Positions 8,870 to 19,313 of a DNA stretch of 64,000 bases are shown here, piece by piece (within the stretch, counting starts at the first letter, position 1; every line of letters starts with the position of its first letter). Source of the stretch: Oceanobacillus piezotolerans. GTDB taxonomy: Bacteria; Bacillota; Bacilli; Bacillales; Amphibacillaceae. The position numbers and the translations under genes are program-made. The notes under the pieces are model-generated. The model ran no database searches. It saw only the letters and a program-made list of their open reading frames with translations, and was not told the DNA's origin. The stretch spans positions 434,001 through 498,000 of the forward strand of contig NZ_RCHR01000001.1 in NCBI RefSeq assembly GCF_003665065.1, written 5' to 3'.

Positions 8870-8938
8870 GAGGAGGAAGATAAAGAATCAGCTGAATATT
8901 TATTAACGGACTTTTTTAAGCATATATTTACAGTGTAG
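8866..8938 (+). pseudogene. Possible 3' remnant of a gene
   Basis: Directly after the repeat element, a frame of about 23 codons reads TEEEDKESAEYLLTDFF and ends in a TAG at 8936-8938. It looks like the acidic, helical C-terminal tail of a protein whose upstream part is missing or replaced by the element. I cannot name the family, and chance is possible at this length. Confidence 0.2.
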
Positions 8939-9027
8939 GGCTTGTTATCTTCATTAAGGTAGTTTCTAGCGTTGCATAATTAATCATGTTATTATTTGTA
9001 AGAGAGTGATTAAAAGGAGTTAAAATA

Positions 9028-9411
9028 ATGAATAGACATACAGCAAGAGAAAAAGCTTTTCAGGTTTTGTTTCAACTTGATTCGAATGATATGGAAATAA
9101 AGCAAGCAATGGAATCCTTCTTGCCAGAGAGAGAACAAGAGGATATATTTTTGCGCACCTTGATCGAAGGTGTTGCAAGTAATAAAGACGAGATTGATAC
9201 ACTTATTAAAGACAACTTGGAGAGATGGTCATTCAATCGTATTGCAACTGTAGAAAGAACAATATTGCGAATTGCTACTTATGAATTAAAATATATAGAA
9301 GATATCCCTGAGAATGTATCCATTAATGAAGCGGTAGAACTAGGGAATAAGTACGGGGACGAGAAATCAGGCAAATTCATTAATGGTGTATTGTCAAAAA
9401 TAATGAAATAA
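9028..9411 (+). CDS. nusB: Transcription antitermination protein NusB
   Basis: An RNA-binding antitermination factor that acts with NusE (S10) on rRNA operon boxA sequences. It has 127 residues and is all helical: the N-terminus [18 protein letters not shown] and the late motif [25 protein letters not shown] are family-typical. RBS AAAAGGAG is upstream of ATG 9028. It heads the nusB-folD-xseA-xseB-ispA cluster. Confidence 0.96.
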   Translation: MNRHTAREKAFQVLFQLDSNDMEIKQAMESFLPEREQEDIFLRTLIEGVASNKDEIDTLIKDNLERWSFNRIATVERTILRIATYELKYIEDIPENVSINEAVELGNKYGDEKSGKFINGVLSKIMK

Positions 9412-9427
9412 AAGGGGACCTTGAGAA

Positions 9428-10285
9428 ATGTCTGCAGATATAATAAATGGAAAAGACTTAGCCCAGGAGTTACGGGCGAACATGAAAGAAGAAGTCTCAC
9501 AATTAGTTCAAATGGGAATTACTCCTCATTTAACTGTTCTGTTGGTGGGTGATAATCCGGCATCTAAATCATATGTGAAGGGTAAAGAAAAAGCAGCCAA
9601 GGAAGTTGGTATTTCTTCTTCATTAATTGAATTACCCGCTTCTACCACAGAAGATGAATTGTTGGAAACGATTATTCAACTTAATAATGATGACTCCGTC
9701 CACGGAATTTTAGTACAACTGCCATTGCCGCAACAAATTAGTGAACGGAAGGTAATTGAAGCTATCGACCCATCCAAGGATGTAGATGGCTTTCATCCTG
9801 TTAATATTGGAAGAATGATGGTTGGTGAAGATACTTTCCTGCCTTGCACTCCATATGGAATCCTTACCATGCTGAAATCTAGAGATATTGTGATAGAAGG
9901 TAAACATGCAGTTATTATTGGAAGAAGTAATATAGTTGGTAAGCCTGTTGGTCAGTTATTACTTAATGAAAATGCAACTGTAACTTACTGTCATTCCAAA
10001 ACGGAGGATTTAAAAGAACTTACAAGGCAAGCGGATATTCTTGTGGTGGCAGTAGGCAGACCGAACGTAATTACTGGAGACTTTTTAAAAGAAGGTGCAG
10101 TAGTTATTGATGTAGGAATAAATCGTTTAGAAAATGGGTCATTAACTGGGGATGTAGATTTTGAAGATGCGAAGGAAAAAGCCGCATATATTACTCCAGT
10201 ACCAAAAGGGGTTGGGCCGATGACAATTGCAATGTTACTTAAAAATACAATTAAGGCGGCTAAAGGGCTGGTATCCGTTGAATAA
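9428..10285 (+). CDS. folD: Bifunctional methylenetetrahydrofolate dehydrogenase / cyclohydrolase
   Basis: Interconverts 5,10-methylene-THF and 10-formyl-THF for purine and Met-tRNA formylation. It has 285 residues. Conserved pieces are the catalytic YVKGKEKAAKEVG lysine region, GILVQLPLPQ, the FolD signature PCTPYGI, the NADP loop IIGRSNIVGKPVG, and the end TPVPKGVGPMTIAMLL. RBS AAAAGGGGACC precedes ATG 9428, 16 bases after nusB. Confidence 0.97.
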   Translation: MSADIINGKDLAQELRANMKEEVSQLVQMGITPHLTVLLVGDNPASKSYVKGKEKAAKEVGISSSLIELPASTTEDELLETIIQLNNDDSVHGILVQLPLPQQISERKVIEAIDPSKDVDGFHPVNIGRMMVGEDTFLPCTPYGILTMLKSRDIVIEGKHAVIIGRSNIVGKPVGQLLLNENATVTYCHSKTEDLKELTRQADILVVAVGRPNVITGDFLKEGAVVIDVGINRLENGSLTGDVDFEDAKEKAAYITPVPKGVGPMTIAMLLKNTIKAAKGLVSVE

Positions 10286-11630
10286 TCAGTATTTAACCGT
10301 AACGGCCCTTACAAAGTATATAAAACGAAAAATAGACACAGATCCTCATCTAAAAAATATATGGCTCAAGGGAGAAATTTCTAACTTTAAACACCACTCC
10401 CGAGGTCATATGTATATGACGATAAAAGACGATCAGGCCAGAATACAGGCAGTCATGTTCGCAGGTAATAACAGATATATGAAGTTCCAGCCTGAGAATG
10501 GCATGAATGTATTAATCAGAGGCGAAATAAGTGTTTATGAAGCGCATGGTCAGTATCAATTATACATCGCTCAAATGGAACCAGATGGTATTGGTGCCTT
10601 ATATCTCGCTTTTGAACAATTGAAAGAAAAGTTAAATAAGAAGGGTTATTTTGATCCAATATACAAAAAAGATATACCGTTATATCCAAAAGATATCGGT
10701 GTAATTACATCGCCTACCGGGGCAGCAGTGAGAGACATTATTACAACGATCAAAAGACGTTACCCTATTGTTAACATTACAGTTATTCCAGTGTTAGTTC
10801 AAGGGCCGAATGCGGCTAAGTCTATTAAGAATGGTATAGAGATAGCGAATAGAGCTGGAAGCTTTGACACATTGATAATTGGACGTGGCGGAGGGTCTAT
10901 TGAAGAACTGTGGAGCTTTAATGAGGAAATCGTAGCAGACGCGATATTCCATTCATCTATTCCTATCATTTCTGCTGTCGGCCATGAGACAGACACCACC
11001 ATAAGCGATTATGTAGCAGATTTGCGAGCACCCACACCGACAGGGGCGGCTGAGCTGGCTGTTTTATCAAAAGAAGAATTGAATGAAAAGATTTTTACTT
11101 ATAAACAAGCATTAACGAGAGAATTAAATAGGGATATTAGAAATTACCAAAGTCAACTAGCAAGATTAAAGAATGCGTATGCATTTCGATATCCAGAACA
11201 ATTATTAAAACAAAAAGAACAACAACTAGATACTGCTGTAGAGAGACTTCAGAGAATGGTATTAAAAGAACAGCAAAGACACCAGTTGAAATTAAATGGA
11301 TTAATAAAGCGGCTAGTAGCTCAGCATCCCGAAAAACAATTAAGAGAAGCGTTGCTGCGAATAGAAGGAAATGTAAAAAGGCAAAATAACGCACTTAACA
11401 AAATAATAGAGTCAAATAAACTTCAACTAGCATCCTACATAGATAAATTAACATTATTAAATCCTTTAGAAATAATGAAAAGGGGATTTACCTTACCATA
11501 TAAAGAAAACGGTCAGATTGTTAAAACCGTAAAAGACCTAAAAAGAGACGATCAAATAACTCTAAAATTTAGGGATGGTACTGTGGATTGCCAGGTAGTA
11601 GAAGTGGAGGAGAAAAGAAATGACAAATAA
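10278..11630 (+). CDS. xseA: Exodeoxyribonuclease VII large subunit
   Basis: Catalytic subunit of the ssDNA exonuclease with XseB. A TTG start at 10278, overlapping the end of folD by eight bases, gives a 450-residue protein starting [15 protein letters not shown] like its relatives. A more upstream frame start would add 17 residues translated from folD sequence. There is an N-terminal OB fold ([19 protein letters not shown]), then the nuclease core with [32 protein letters not shown] and AVGHETD, and a long coiled coil to about residue 400. Confidence 0.95.
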   Translation: MNNQYLTVTALTKYIKRKIDTDPHLKNIWLKGEISNFKHHSRGHMYMTIKDDQARIQAVMFAGNNRYMKFQPENGMNVLIRGEISVYEAHGQYQLYIAQMEPDGIGALYLAFEQLKEKLNKKGYFDPIYKKDIPLYPKDIGVITSPTGAAVRDIITTIKRRYPIVNITVIPVLVQGPNAAKSIKNGIEIANRAGSFDTLIIGRGGGSIEELWSFNEEIVADAIFHSSIPIISAVGHETDTTISDYVADLRAPTPTGAAELAVLSKEELNEKIFTYKQALTRELNRDIRNYQSQLARLKNAYAFRYPEQLLKQKEQQLDTAVERLQRMVLKEQQRHQLKLNGLIKRLVAQHPEKQLREALLRIEGNVKRQNNALNKIIESNKLQLASYIDKLTLLNPLEIMKRGFTLPYKENGQIVKTVKDLKRDDQITLKFRDGTVDCQVVEVEEKRNDK

Positions 11631-11853
11631 GGAAGAGATAACATTTGAAGATGCGATGAAGAAACTTGAAGAAATTGTTGAAAAATTAGAAGAGGGAGAT
11701 GTCCCTTTAGAAAAAGCAATTAATTATTATCAAGAAGGCATGACGCTTTCCAAGCTTTGCAATGACAAATTGAACAATGTGCAAGAGAAGATGGCTCACA
11801 TTATGAATGAGCAGGGAGAAATAGAGCCATTTGAAGTACAGGAGGAAGAATAG
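11620..11853 (+). CDS. xseB: Exodeoxyribonuclease VII small subunit
   Basis: A 77-residue helical-hairpin protein that binds the XseA coiled coil. It has the family motif [19 protein letters not shown] and the later [16 protein letters not shown]. The gene overlaps the 3' end of xseA by 11 bases with GGAGGAG inside xseA as ribosome site. Confidence 0.95.
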   Translation: MTNKEEITFEDAMKKLEEIVEKLEEGDVPLEKAINYYQEGMTLSKLCNDKLNNVQEKMAHIMNEQGEIEPFEVQEEE

Positions 11854-11855
11854 TC

Positions 11856-12740
11856 GTGGGGTATAACATAAGTGAATATATTGACCATTATAAAGAAATC
11901 ATTGAAAAGGAAATTACTGTCTATTTTCAAAAGATGAATGTCCCTCAACAATTAAAGGATTCAATGATTTATTCCTTAGAAGCTGGAGGGAAGAGGCTAA
12001 GACCAATTCTACTTATTGCAAGTTATGAAGCTTATAGTAAAGATATTTCAAAAGTCATATCATCAAGTATTGCATTAGAAATGATCCATACTTATTCACT
12101 TATACATGATGATTTACCGGCGATGGATGATGATGATTATCGGAGAGGAAAACTTACAAATCATAAGAAGTTTAATGAAGCAACAGCAATCTTAGCCGGA
12201 GATGCATTATTAACCACCAGCTTTGAAGCAATTGCTAATGATTCGAAGTTAACGGCAATAGAAAAAGTAGAAATTATAAAAATGTTAGCCCAGTGCAGTG
12301 GACCTAAAGGAATGGTTGCTGGACAAATATTAGATATGGAAGCCGAAGAAAAAGTGGTTAGCTTGGAAGAGCTTGAAAAAATCCACACCTTAAAAACAGG
12401 AGAATTAGTTCGATTTGCAGTTTATATTGGTGGTTATCTTGCTAATGCATCTAAAGAACAATTAAGTGCTTTAGAAGATTTTGCCTATTATTTAGGGTTA
12501 ATTTTCCAAGTTCAAGATGATATTCTTGACATAACTGGTGAGGAAGAAAAATTAGGAAAGCCAGTTGGAAGTGATGAACAAAATGAAAAGAGTACTTACC
12601 CGAAATTGTTGGGATTGGAAGGTGCTATTAGCAAAAAAGAGAGCTACGTAAAGAAAGCCAAGGAAGCACTCATAAAGGCTGAAGCTGAGAACTCTTATTT
12701 AATGGGAATTACGGATTATTTTAGTCAAAGAGATCACTAA
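11856..12740 (+). CDS. ispA: Polyprenyl (farnesyl/geranyl) diphosphate synthase
   Basis: Condenses IPP with DMAPP/GPP toward farnesyl diphosphate for quinones, undecaprenol and carotenoids. It has 294 residues. The first aspartate-rich motif is DDLPAMDDDDYRRG, the second DDILDITG; the GGKRLRP IPP-binding motif is present. GTG 11856, two bases after xseB, with AGGAGGAAG. In B. subtilis dxs follows directly; here it does not. Confidence 0.95.
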   Translation: MGYNISEYIDHYKEIIEKEITVYFQKMNVPQQLKDSMIYSLEAGGKRLRPILLIASYEAYSKDISKVISSSIALEMIHTYSLIHDDLPAMDDDDYRRGKLTNHKKFNEATAILAGDALLTTSFEAIANDSKLTAIEKVEIIKMLAQCSGPKGMVAGQILDMEAEEKVVSLEELEKIHTLKTGELVRFAVYIGGYLANASKEQLSALEDFAYYLGLIFQVQDDILDITGEEEKLGKPVGSDEQNEKSTYPKLLGLEGAISKKESYVKKAKEALIKAEAENSYLMGITDYFSQRDH

Positions 12741-12794
12741 TTACTTACATTTAGGTAATCGAAGAATAGAGTTTTTGGTAACAATTTGTTATAA

Positions 12795-13025
12795 TAACAA
12801 GTATCAAAGTAATGTTGCGGTATTCTAGTCAGTCCTCCTTTATCCGAAGGCGGGCCTAAAATCCGCCAAAGGGCACATCGATAAAGTTCCTTGTGTTCGC
12901 TTGAGGCGCCCAGCCTTGGGACGATGATGGGAGTTGAGGATTTCGATCGTTCCACAACGCATGTAGCCTCCGTCCGATACGCGCGGAGGCCCATCTCTAT
13001 GGTGAAAAGTAAGCCTAGTTAGTTA
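12795..13025. repeat. GC-rich hairpin-bearing intergenic segment
   Basis: A stretch distinctly richer in GC than its surroundings, with no plausible reading frame. Small hairpins are visible: GGCGG with CCGCC (about 12851-12869), CCCA-GCCT-TGGG (about 12909-12920), and GCCTCCG with CGGAGGC (about 12966-12990). It occupies the position where dxs begins in related genomes. I read it as an inserted intergenic repeat or possibly a structured RNA; I match no known RNA family. Confidence 0.4.
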
Positions 13026-13199
13026 CTGCGATGGAATAGGGTATGGACCAGCAATAGATGGTTAGAGATACCTAATAAGCAGTGTAGCCTTCCTTGAGTT
13101 GTCCAAATACAGAGGTATATACTTGGGAAAATATACTGGAACAAAGCCACAGTTCTAACCTTTAAATGACCATTCCTCATACATGACTGTATTAAAGAT

Positions 13200-13760
13200 A
13201 GAGGTATATATAAAATCACAACTAAAACGATCGTTTAATTTCAGTCTAACTATTGCCGTTATCACATTCGTGTTAGCGGCTATTTTTTCAGTCGGTATTA
13301 AGTGGTAACTCGATTAATTATAGTTTTGATTATTGTATCAAAAGGTGTCGTTTTTAAATGCTTGGAATTGCTTTCAACTGAAGGCGGAAGAGAACCATTC
13401 CAGGTATGACAGCAGACAAAGTAGCAGGTGCCAAAGAAGCCGTATATATTGTGCGAAATGCTGACCGTTTTGCAGGTTTTTGTTAAAATGTAATAGGTGA
13501 TATTAAGTATTTTTATTGGTACCGCATCGGCAGTAGTCAACTTACAAATTGCTGCGCTGCTGGACTATCGCGAAGGATCATCTGGACAGATTATTCTTTC
13601 TACGTTCATGACTAGTGTTATTGCTGCATTAACGGTCGGTGGAAAGGCTGTCGAGAAGAGTTTTGCCATCAACTCCTCTACTCATATTATTTCTTTTGCA
13701 GGGAGAGTATTATACTATATAGGAGATAAAACTAATATTAAAATCATACCAAAGAAATAA
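13200..13760 (+). pseudogene. Frameshifted integral membrane protein remnant (CNNM/CorB-like family)
   Basis: Reading across frames gives fragments in order: LTIAVITFVLAAIFSV, then a stretch with a likely MLGI-like segment, then MTADKVAGAKEAVYIVRNAD and RFAGFC, then SIFIGTASAVVNLQIAALLD, and finally LTVGGKAVEKSFAINSST to a TAA at 13758-13760. I recall this order from a small Bacillaceae membrane protein annotated as a Mg/Co transporter CorB or CNNM-like protein; the assignment is from memory. Several frameshifts and stops between 13300 and 13510 mean no intact product. It sits in the decayed gap between ispA and yqxC. Confidence 0.6.
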
Positions 13761-13784
13761 GTTGCAAAGGGATTGCGTGATATA

Positions 13785-14606
13785 ATGAAAAAAATAAAGT
13801 TAGATGAATTATTAGTGGAACGAGGCTTAAGTGAGAATATTGATAAGGCGAAGCGGATGATTATGGCAGGACAGGTTTTCTCCGAGCAGGAAAGGTTGGA
13901 TAAACCTGGCATGAAGGTAAAAACTGAAATTCCTCTCCATATAAAAGGAAAAAAACTTCGTTACGTTGGTCGAGGGGGTCTTAAGCTAGAAAAGGCATTA
14001 AAGTATTTTGACATTTCCGTAAAAGATAAAATCTTAATTGATATTGGTTCCTCAACAGGAGGATTTACGGATTGTGCCTTGCAATTCGGAGCCAGTATGA
14101 GTTATGCAATAGATGTTGGTTATAATCAGTTAGATTGGAAGCTGCGAAATGATGAACGTGTAGTTGTGATGGAACGAACAAACTTCCGCTATGTTACCAA
14201 AGATATGCTAAAAAAGGGTTTTCCCAATTTAGCAAGTATAGACGTTTCATTTATATCTTTAAAGCAAATGCTTCCCGTGTTAAAAACGTTATTGACAGAG
14301 ACGAGTGATGTGGTAACCCTAATAAAACCTCAATTTGAAGCTAAAAGAGAACAGGTTGGAGAAAAGGGTATTGTCCGTGATCGACTTGTTCATATGGAAG
14401 TTATTGAGGAGATGATTAGATTTACAGAAAAAGAAGGCTTTACATTTGTCAATTTAACGTATTCACCGATAACTGGTGGAGAGGGAAATATCGAATTTTT
14501 AGCGCATTTCGTATGGAAAAAAGAAATTCCACCCAACAATATAGATATAAAAGCAATTGTAGACGAAGCACATCTTTCGTTAATTAAAGGAGAAAAAGAT
14601 GAGTAA
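13785..14606 (+). CDS. yqxC: TlyA-family rRNA methyltransferase / hemolysin-like protein (YqxC)
   Basis: An S4 RNA-binding domain ([20 protein letters not shown]) is followed by an FtsJ-type Rossmann methyltransferase with [20 protein letters not shown] as SAM loop. In TlyA relatives the target is 2'-O-ribose methylation of rRNA; the substrate here is inferred from family. ATG 13785 follows AAAGGG by 13 bases; an in-frame TTG at 13773 is too close to the site. It has 273 residues and overlaps argR by eight bases. Confidence 0.9.
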   Translation: MKKIKLDELLVERGLSENIDKAKRMIMAGQVFSEQERLDKPGMKVKTEIPLHIKGKKLRYVGRGGLKLEKALKYFDISVKDKILIDIGSSTGGFTDCALQFGASMSYAIDVGYNQLDWKLRNDERVVVMERTNFRYVTKDMLKKGFPNLASIDVSFISLKQMLPVLKTLLTETSDVVTLIKPQFEAKREQVGEKGIVRDRLVHMEVIEEMIRFTEKEGFTFVNLTYSPITGGEGNIEFLAHFVWKKEIPPNNIDIKAIVDEAHLSLIKGEKDE

Positions 14607-15048
14607 AATACAACGACATCTAAAGATTCGTGAATTAATTACAGAGAAAGAAATCGAGACCCAAGACGACTTAGTTGAGATGCTAAAAAAGTTAGGATTC
14701 AATGTTACGCAAGCTACTGTATCAAGAGATATAAAAGAGCTTGAATTGGTAAAAATCCCTATTGCAGATGGCAGGTATAAGTATAGCCTTCCTGCTGATC
14801 GAAGGTATAATCCATTTAAAAAGTTAAAGCGTTTAATGACAGATGTATTTGTTAAAATTGATTCGGCTAATAATCTGATTGTATTAAAAACGTTACCAGG
14901 AAATGGAAATGCCATTGGTGTATTAATAGATAGTTTAGATTGGGATGAAATCCTAGGTACAATTTGTGGTGATGACACCTGTCTAATTATTTGTAAAACT
15001 ACAGAAGAGGCAGAGGAGATTAAAGAACGCTTTATAGAAATGCTATAA
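14599..15048 (+). CDS. argR: Arginine repressor ArgR/AhrC
   Basis: A hexameric arginine-sensing regulator that represses arginine synthesis and activates its catabolism. It has 149 residues. The winged-helix motif is [17 protein letters not shown] near residues 35-52; the C-terminal arginine-binding domain has [15 protein letters not shown] and [10 protein letters not shown] with the ligand-binding aspartates. Translationally coupled to yqxC; called ahrC in B. subtilis at the same site. Confidence 0.95.
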   Translation: MSKIQRHLKIRELITEKEIETQDDLVEMLKKLGFNVTQATVSRDIKELELVKIPIADGRYKYSLPADRRYNPFKKLKRLMTDVFVKIDSANNLIVLKTLPGNGNAIGVLIDSLDWDEILGTICGDDTCLIICKTTEEAEEIKERFIEML

Positions 15049-15069
15049 AGCAAATCGGGGTGAATAGTA

Positions 15070-16773
15070 GTGCTTACTGAATTGTCTATACGAGACTTTG
15101 CTATTATTGATGAAATCAGTGTTACTTTTTATGAGGGATTAACCGTATTAACTGGTGAAACAGGAGCAGGAAAATCCATTATTATTGATGCAATACAATT
15201 ATTAGCTGGTGGTAGAGGCTCTGTTGATTATGTTCGACATGGTACGAAAAAATGTGAAATTGAAGGGCTTTTTATACTTGAGGATGACAATCATGACATT
15301 TATCGTATTGCGGAACAGTTTGGAGTAGAAATAGTTGATGGACAAGTTGTTCTAGAAAGAGTTATTACTGCCTCTGGCAAGAGTATTTGTCGGGTTAACA
15401 GTAAGCTCGTAACATTAGGAATTCTAAAAGAATTTGGTAGAACACTTATAGATATACACAGTCAACATGAAACACAAAGTTTAATGGATGCAGATCATCA
15501 TATAGACTTTTTAGATTTGTATGATCCAAAATTGATTTTAAAAGCGAAGGAAGAATATCTTGTTTTATATAATAAACTCAAAGCATTACAGAAGCGCTAT
15601 AAGCAACTGAATGAAAACGAACAAGAAAACGCCCAACGCTTAGATTTGTTACAGTTCCAGCGTAATGAACTAGAAGAAGCGAATCTTTCTCCAAATGAAG
15701 ATGAACAGCTCGAATTAGAGAGGCAGTCTTTAATGAATTTTGAACGTATATATACTTCTCTTAATGATACATACAATGCTTTATATGGAGAGAGTAAAGG
15801 ATTGGAATGGGTTAATAAAGCGCATCTGGCACTGGATGAGAGTAAAAGATATGATACATTTATTAACGAAAAAGCAGAAGAAATGGCAGAGCACTATTTC
15901 GCTCTAGAAGAGTTAACCTATGATTTAAGAAATCACATGGATCGTCTACAGTATGATCCAGAAAGATTAAATGAGATTGAAGCAAGGTTAAATGAGATAA
16001 ATCGATTGAAAAGAAAATATGGTTCTACTGTAAATGATTTATTGACATATCAAGCTAAAATAGAAGAAGAAATAGAACAAATTACAAATAAAGATACCCA
16101 TCTATCTTCGTTGCAAAAACAAATGGAAGAAGTAGAAAAAGACGTCAAGCTTGAAGCGGACCAGTTACATGATTTGCGTAAGAAATCAGCAGAGCGTTTA
16201 ACAAAAGCTGTTTCTAAGGAATTAAAGGACTTATATTTAGAAAAAGCTTCGTTTGACATTGCTTTCGAAAAAGAAGAACAAAACGGTAAGGTCCAATACA
16301 ACCAAAATGGATACGATCATGTCAGCTTCCTTATCTCAACGAATCCAGGTGAACCGTTAAAGGAACTGAGCAAAGTGGCATCTGGTGGCGAACTCTCAAG
16401 AATTATGCTTGTATTGAAAAAATTATTTGCTAAAAGTCAAGGTGTAACGAGCGTTATTTTTGATGAAGTGGATACCGGGGTTAGCGGAAGAGTGGCACAA
16501 GCAATTGCAGAAAAAATTTATCAAATTTCTGTCAATTCGCAAGTGCTATGTATTACTCATTTACCACAGGTAGCTGCAATGGCAGATACCCATAAATTTA
16601 TACAAAAACAGCTAAAAGGAAAACGTACTATAACAAGTGTTAAGGAGTTAACAAAGGAAGAGCAGATTGTTGAACTAAGCAGAATGATAACAGGAACTAA
16701 GTTAACTGAGACAGCAAAAGAACATGCGAAGGAGTTACTGGATTTAGCTTATTCATTCAAGGTAAAGGCCTAA
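15070..16773 (+). CDS. recN: DNA repair protein RecN
   Basis: An SMC-like ATPase recruited early to double-strand breaks. It has 567 residues. Walker A is TGETGAGKS at about residues 28-36, two long coiled coils lie in the middle, the ABC signature is ASGGELSRIML, and Walker B is VIFDEVDTG near residue 466 followed by the His-switch ITHLPQ. GTG 15070 with CGGGGTG upstream. Confidence 0.96.
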   Translation: MLTELSIRDFAIIDEISVTFYEGLTVLTGETGAGKSIIIDAIQLLAGGRGSVDYVRHGTKKCEIEGLFILEDDNHDIYRIAEQFGVEIVDGQVVLERVITASGKSICRVNSKLVTLGILKEFGRTLIDIHSQHETQSLMDADHHIDFLDLYDPKLILKAKEEYLVLYNKLKALQKRYKQLNENEQENAQRLDLLQFQRNELEEANLSPNEDEQLELERQSLMNFERIYTSLNDTYNALYGESKGLEWVNKAHLALDESKRYDTFINEKAEEMAEHYFALEELTYDLRNHMDRLQYDPERLNEIEARLNEINRLKRKYGSTVNDLLTYQAKIEEEIEQITNKDTHLSSLQKQMEEVEKDVKLEADQLHDLRKKSAERLTKAVSKELKDLYLEKASFDIAFEKEEQNGKVQYNQNGYDHVSFLISTNPGEPLKELSKVASGGELSRIMLVLKKLFAKSQGVTSVIFDEVDTGVSGRVAQAIAEKIYQISVNSQVLCITHLPQVAAMADTHKFIQKQLKGKRTITSVKELTKEEQIVELSRMITGTKLTETAKEHAKELLDLAYSFKVKA

Positions 16774-16806
16774 TATATTTTTCCATATATAAGAATATTT
16801 TCTATC

Positions 16807-16840
16807 AAAAAGCCAGAAACTATACCATCTGGCTTTTTTT
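16807..16840 (+). terminator. Rho-independent terminator after recN
   Basis: AAAAAGCCAGA pairs with TCTGGCTTTTTTT around a short loop. It ends the nusB-to-recN run; the following ~170 bases before spoIVB show no gene. Confidence 0.88.
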
Positions 16841-17009
16841 ATATGAGGACCCTTTCGTTTTAGCTAATTATGCATGTAAACCTTCATTTATAAAAGGAAA
16901 TGTTAAACATCTTTTCTTATCTTTCTCCAGTTTAAAACATCTCCTAAGGGTCAAATTAAAAGTACAGAGAAATAAATGGTGTGGGTAAAAACAAGGAGAG
17001 TGAACCATA

Positions 17010-18296
17010 TTGAAGCCAAGGAAGTTAAATCGTATCAGACAATGGATAGGCGTTTTGCTCCTTATTGCAGTTATTGCAATTCCTATGTTTACCCCAATTA
17101 ACAAGTACCTTTCTATTCCTAAAGAAGTGGTTACTTTTAATAATGAAATTCCTGTAGATGTTCCCAATTTAGGCAGTAATGTGGAATTAGGAACTACAGA
17201 CGAAAGTATGTTGGCAATAGATTCCTCTGCATTCTATCCAAAAGAAGCTGGAAATAGTGAGCTGGTTTACGAAGTCAATGGGTTCCCAATAAAGAAGGTT
17301 AACCTTTCTATACTAGAGGATTTAAAGGTAATTCCAGGCGGACAGTCAATTGGAGTTCAATTACAGACATTAGGTGTTCTTGTAGTAGGCCATCATCAAG
17401 TTAATGGTAGTGATAAAGCAGTATCTCCCGGCGAAGAAGCGAATATTCACGTTGGTGATGTTATATTAAAAATAAACGGGACACCTGTTAAAGACATGAA
17501 TGAAATTAAAACTTATGTTGACGAAGCGGGAAAAAACAATAAGGATTTAGACATCACGATTAAAAGAGGGAAAGAAACCATTGATACAACTTTGCATCCA
17601 TTATTAGATAAGAAGGAAGATGCATATAAGATTGGATTATATATCCGAGACTCTGCAGCGGGTATTGGAACAATGACTTTTTATGAACCTAAATCAAAAA
17701 AATATGGTGCATTAGGGCATGTGATTTCGGATATGGATACTAAAAAACCAATTGAAATTCACAATGGCACAATAGTGCGTTCATCCGTTACATCCATTGA
17801 AAAGGGAAATAACGGAATCCCAGGGGAAAAGCAAGCTAAATTCTCTATTGAGGATAATCAGATAGGCAATATTACAAAAAACAGTCCCTTTGGGATATTT
17901 GGTGAGTTAAATCAGCCGATTACAAATGGTTCTTATGATAAGCCGATGCCAGTTGCTTTATCACATGAAGTTAAAGAAGGACCAGCAAAGATATTAACAG
18001 TTGTAAATAATGAAAAAGTAGAAGAATTTGATATTGAAATCGTAAGCAGCGTTCCACAAAAATTTCCTGCAACCAAAGGAATGGTCATAAAGATAACGGA
18101 CCCAGAATTATTAAAGCACACTGGTGGGATTGTACAAGGAATGAGCGGGAGTCCAATTATCCAAGATGGAAAAGTAATCGGTGCAGTGACCCATGTATTT
18201 GTCAATGATCCAACAAGCGGGTATGGTGTTCATATCGAGTGGATGCTTCAAGATGCAGGAATTGAAATTTATAATACAGAAAAAGAAGCTAGCTAA
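17010..18296 (+). CDS. spoIVB: SpoIVB serine peptidase
   Basis: Forespore-secreted signalling protease that cleaves SpoIVFA and so releases pro-sigma-K processing in the mother cell. It has 428 residues. There is an N-terminal membrane anchor (about residues 10-30), a PDZ domain (about 105-190), and an S55-type protease domain with the His motif [14 protein letters not shown] and catalytic Ser of GMSGSPII at about residue 379. TTG 17010 is used with AAGGAGAG. It lies directly upstream of spo0A as in B. subtilis. Confidence 0.96.
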   Translation: MKPRKLNRIRQWIGVLLLIAVIAIPMFTPINKYLSIPKEVVTFNNEIPVDVPNLGSNVELGTTDESMLAIDSSAFYPKEAGNSELVYEVNGFPIKKVNLSILEDLKVIPGGQSIGVQLQTLGVLVVGHHQVNGSDKAVSPGEEANIHVGDVILKINGTPVKDMNEIKTYVDEAGKNNKDLDITIKRGKETIDTTLHPLLDKKEDAYKIGLYIRDSAAGIGTMTFYEPKSKKYGALGHVISDMDTKKPIEIHNGTIVRSSVTSIEKGNNGIPGEKQAKFSIEDNQIGNITKNSPFGIFGELNQPITNGSYDKPMPVALSHEVKEGPAKILTVVNNEKVEEFDIEIVSSVPQKFPATKGMVIKITDPELLKHTGGIVQGMSGSPIIQDGKVIGAVTHVFVNDPTSGYGVHIEWMLQDAGIEIYNTEKEAS

Positions 18297-18300
18297 TGAC

Positions 18301-18337
18301 AAGATTTGTTATGGTTCTCCATAGCAAATCTTTTTTG
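18301..18337 (+). terminator. Rho-independent terminator after spoIVB
   Basis: A 14-bp stem AAGATTTGTTATGG / CCATAGCAAATCTT with a TTCT loop and following T run, a few bases past the spoIVB stop. Confidence 0.9.
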
Positions 18338-18471
18338 TGTGATTTTAGCTCAACAAGTATTCGCTAAAGGACGAGTGAATGCGCGTTTTCAAAATAATAG
18401 TCCCCTAATGTTGGCACTATATGTTATAAACAAAAGAATGAATAAAATTATTGAATGATTTTGAATAAAAA

Positions 18472-18500
18472 AAAGGATAATTAGAAAATTTGTAGAATAT
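18472..18500 (+). promoter_or_regulatory. Sigma-H promoter of spo0A
   Basis: The -35 AAAGGATAA (18472-18480) matches RNAGGAWWW and the -10 GTAGAATAT (18492-18500) matches RNNGAATWW, separated by 11 bases, all within the sigma-H consensus. Transcription would start near 18507, well before the AAAGGAGGAG at 18521. spo0A is under sigma-H control in B. subtilis. I did not find a convincing sigma-A promoter or 0A box beside it. Confidence 0.85.
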
Positions 18501-18536
18501 GTTTATGTGGATATAAGATTAAAGGAGGAGCTTTGG

Positions 18537-19313
18537 TTGGATAAAATTTCAGTTTGCTTAGTGGATGATAATCGTGAACTTATTCAAATGATGGAAGAAT
18601 ATTTTAGTGATTTAGAAGATATTGAAGTTATTGGTACTGCATACAATGGTAGAGACTGTTTATCCATGTTGGATGAATTAAATCCTGATGTATTAATTTT
18701 AGATATTATTATGCCGCACGTAGATGGATTGGCTGTATTAAATGAAATCAGAAATAGTGATAAAAGCAGTAAACCAAATGTCATAATGCTTACCGCTTTT
18801 GGGCAAGAAGAAGTGATGAAAAAGGCAGTTAACTTAGGGGCGTCTTACTTTATCTTAAAACCATTTGATTTAGGTCATTTGGCAGATCAAGTACGTCAAG
18901 TGGAAGGGAATCAGGTAGTACAATCAACGGTGAAGAAGCCAACGAAAAAGGAGAAAAAACAAGATTTAGAAGCAAGCATTACGAATATTATCCATGAAAT
19001 TGGGGTTCCTGCTCATATTAAAGGATATATGTATTTAAGAGAAGCCATTACGATGGTTTATAATGACATTGAGCTCCTCGGTTCCATCACTAAGGTATTG
19101 TATCCAGCCATAGCGAAAAAGTTTAATACAACAGCATCCAGAGTAGAAAGAGCTATACGACATGCAATAGAAGTTGCCTGGAGCAGAGGGAATATTGAAT
19201 CTATATCAGCTTTATTTGGTTATACGATTAATATTTCTAAAGCGAAGCCAACTAATTCAGAGTTCATTGCAATGGTAGCCGATCGACTTCGCCTGGAACA
19301 TAAAGCAAGCTAA
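18537..19313 (+). CDS. spo0A: Sporulation master regulator Spo0A
   Basis: Phosphorelay response regulator that commits the cell to sporulation. TTG 18537 follows AAAGGAGGAG by seven bases and gives 258 residues; a GTG at 18507 in the same frame would add ten codons running through that ribosome site. The receiver has acid pocket Asp10/Asp11, phosphorylatable Asp56 in LILDIIMPH, and Lys in FILKPFD. The effector domain is near-invariant, with helix-turn-helix region [19 protein letters not shown] and the end [19 protein letters not shown]. Confidence 0.98.
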   Translation: MDKISVCLVDDNRELIQMMEEYFSDLEDIEVIGTAYNGRDCLSMLDELNPDVLILDIIMPHVDGLAVLNEIRNSDKSSKPNVIMLTAFGQEEVMKKAVNLGASYFILKPFDLGHLADQVRQVEGNQVVQSTVKKPTKKEKKQDLEASITNIIHEIGVPAHIKGYMYLREAITMVYNDIELLGSITKVLYPAIAKKFNTTASRVERAIRHAIEVAWSRGNIESISALFGYTINISKAKPTNSEFIAMVADRLRLEHKAS

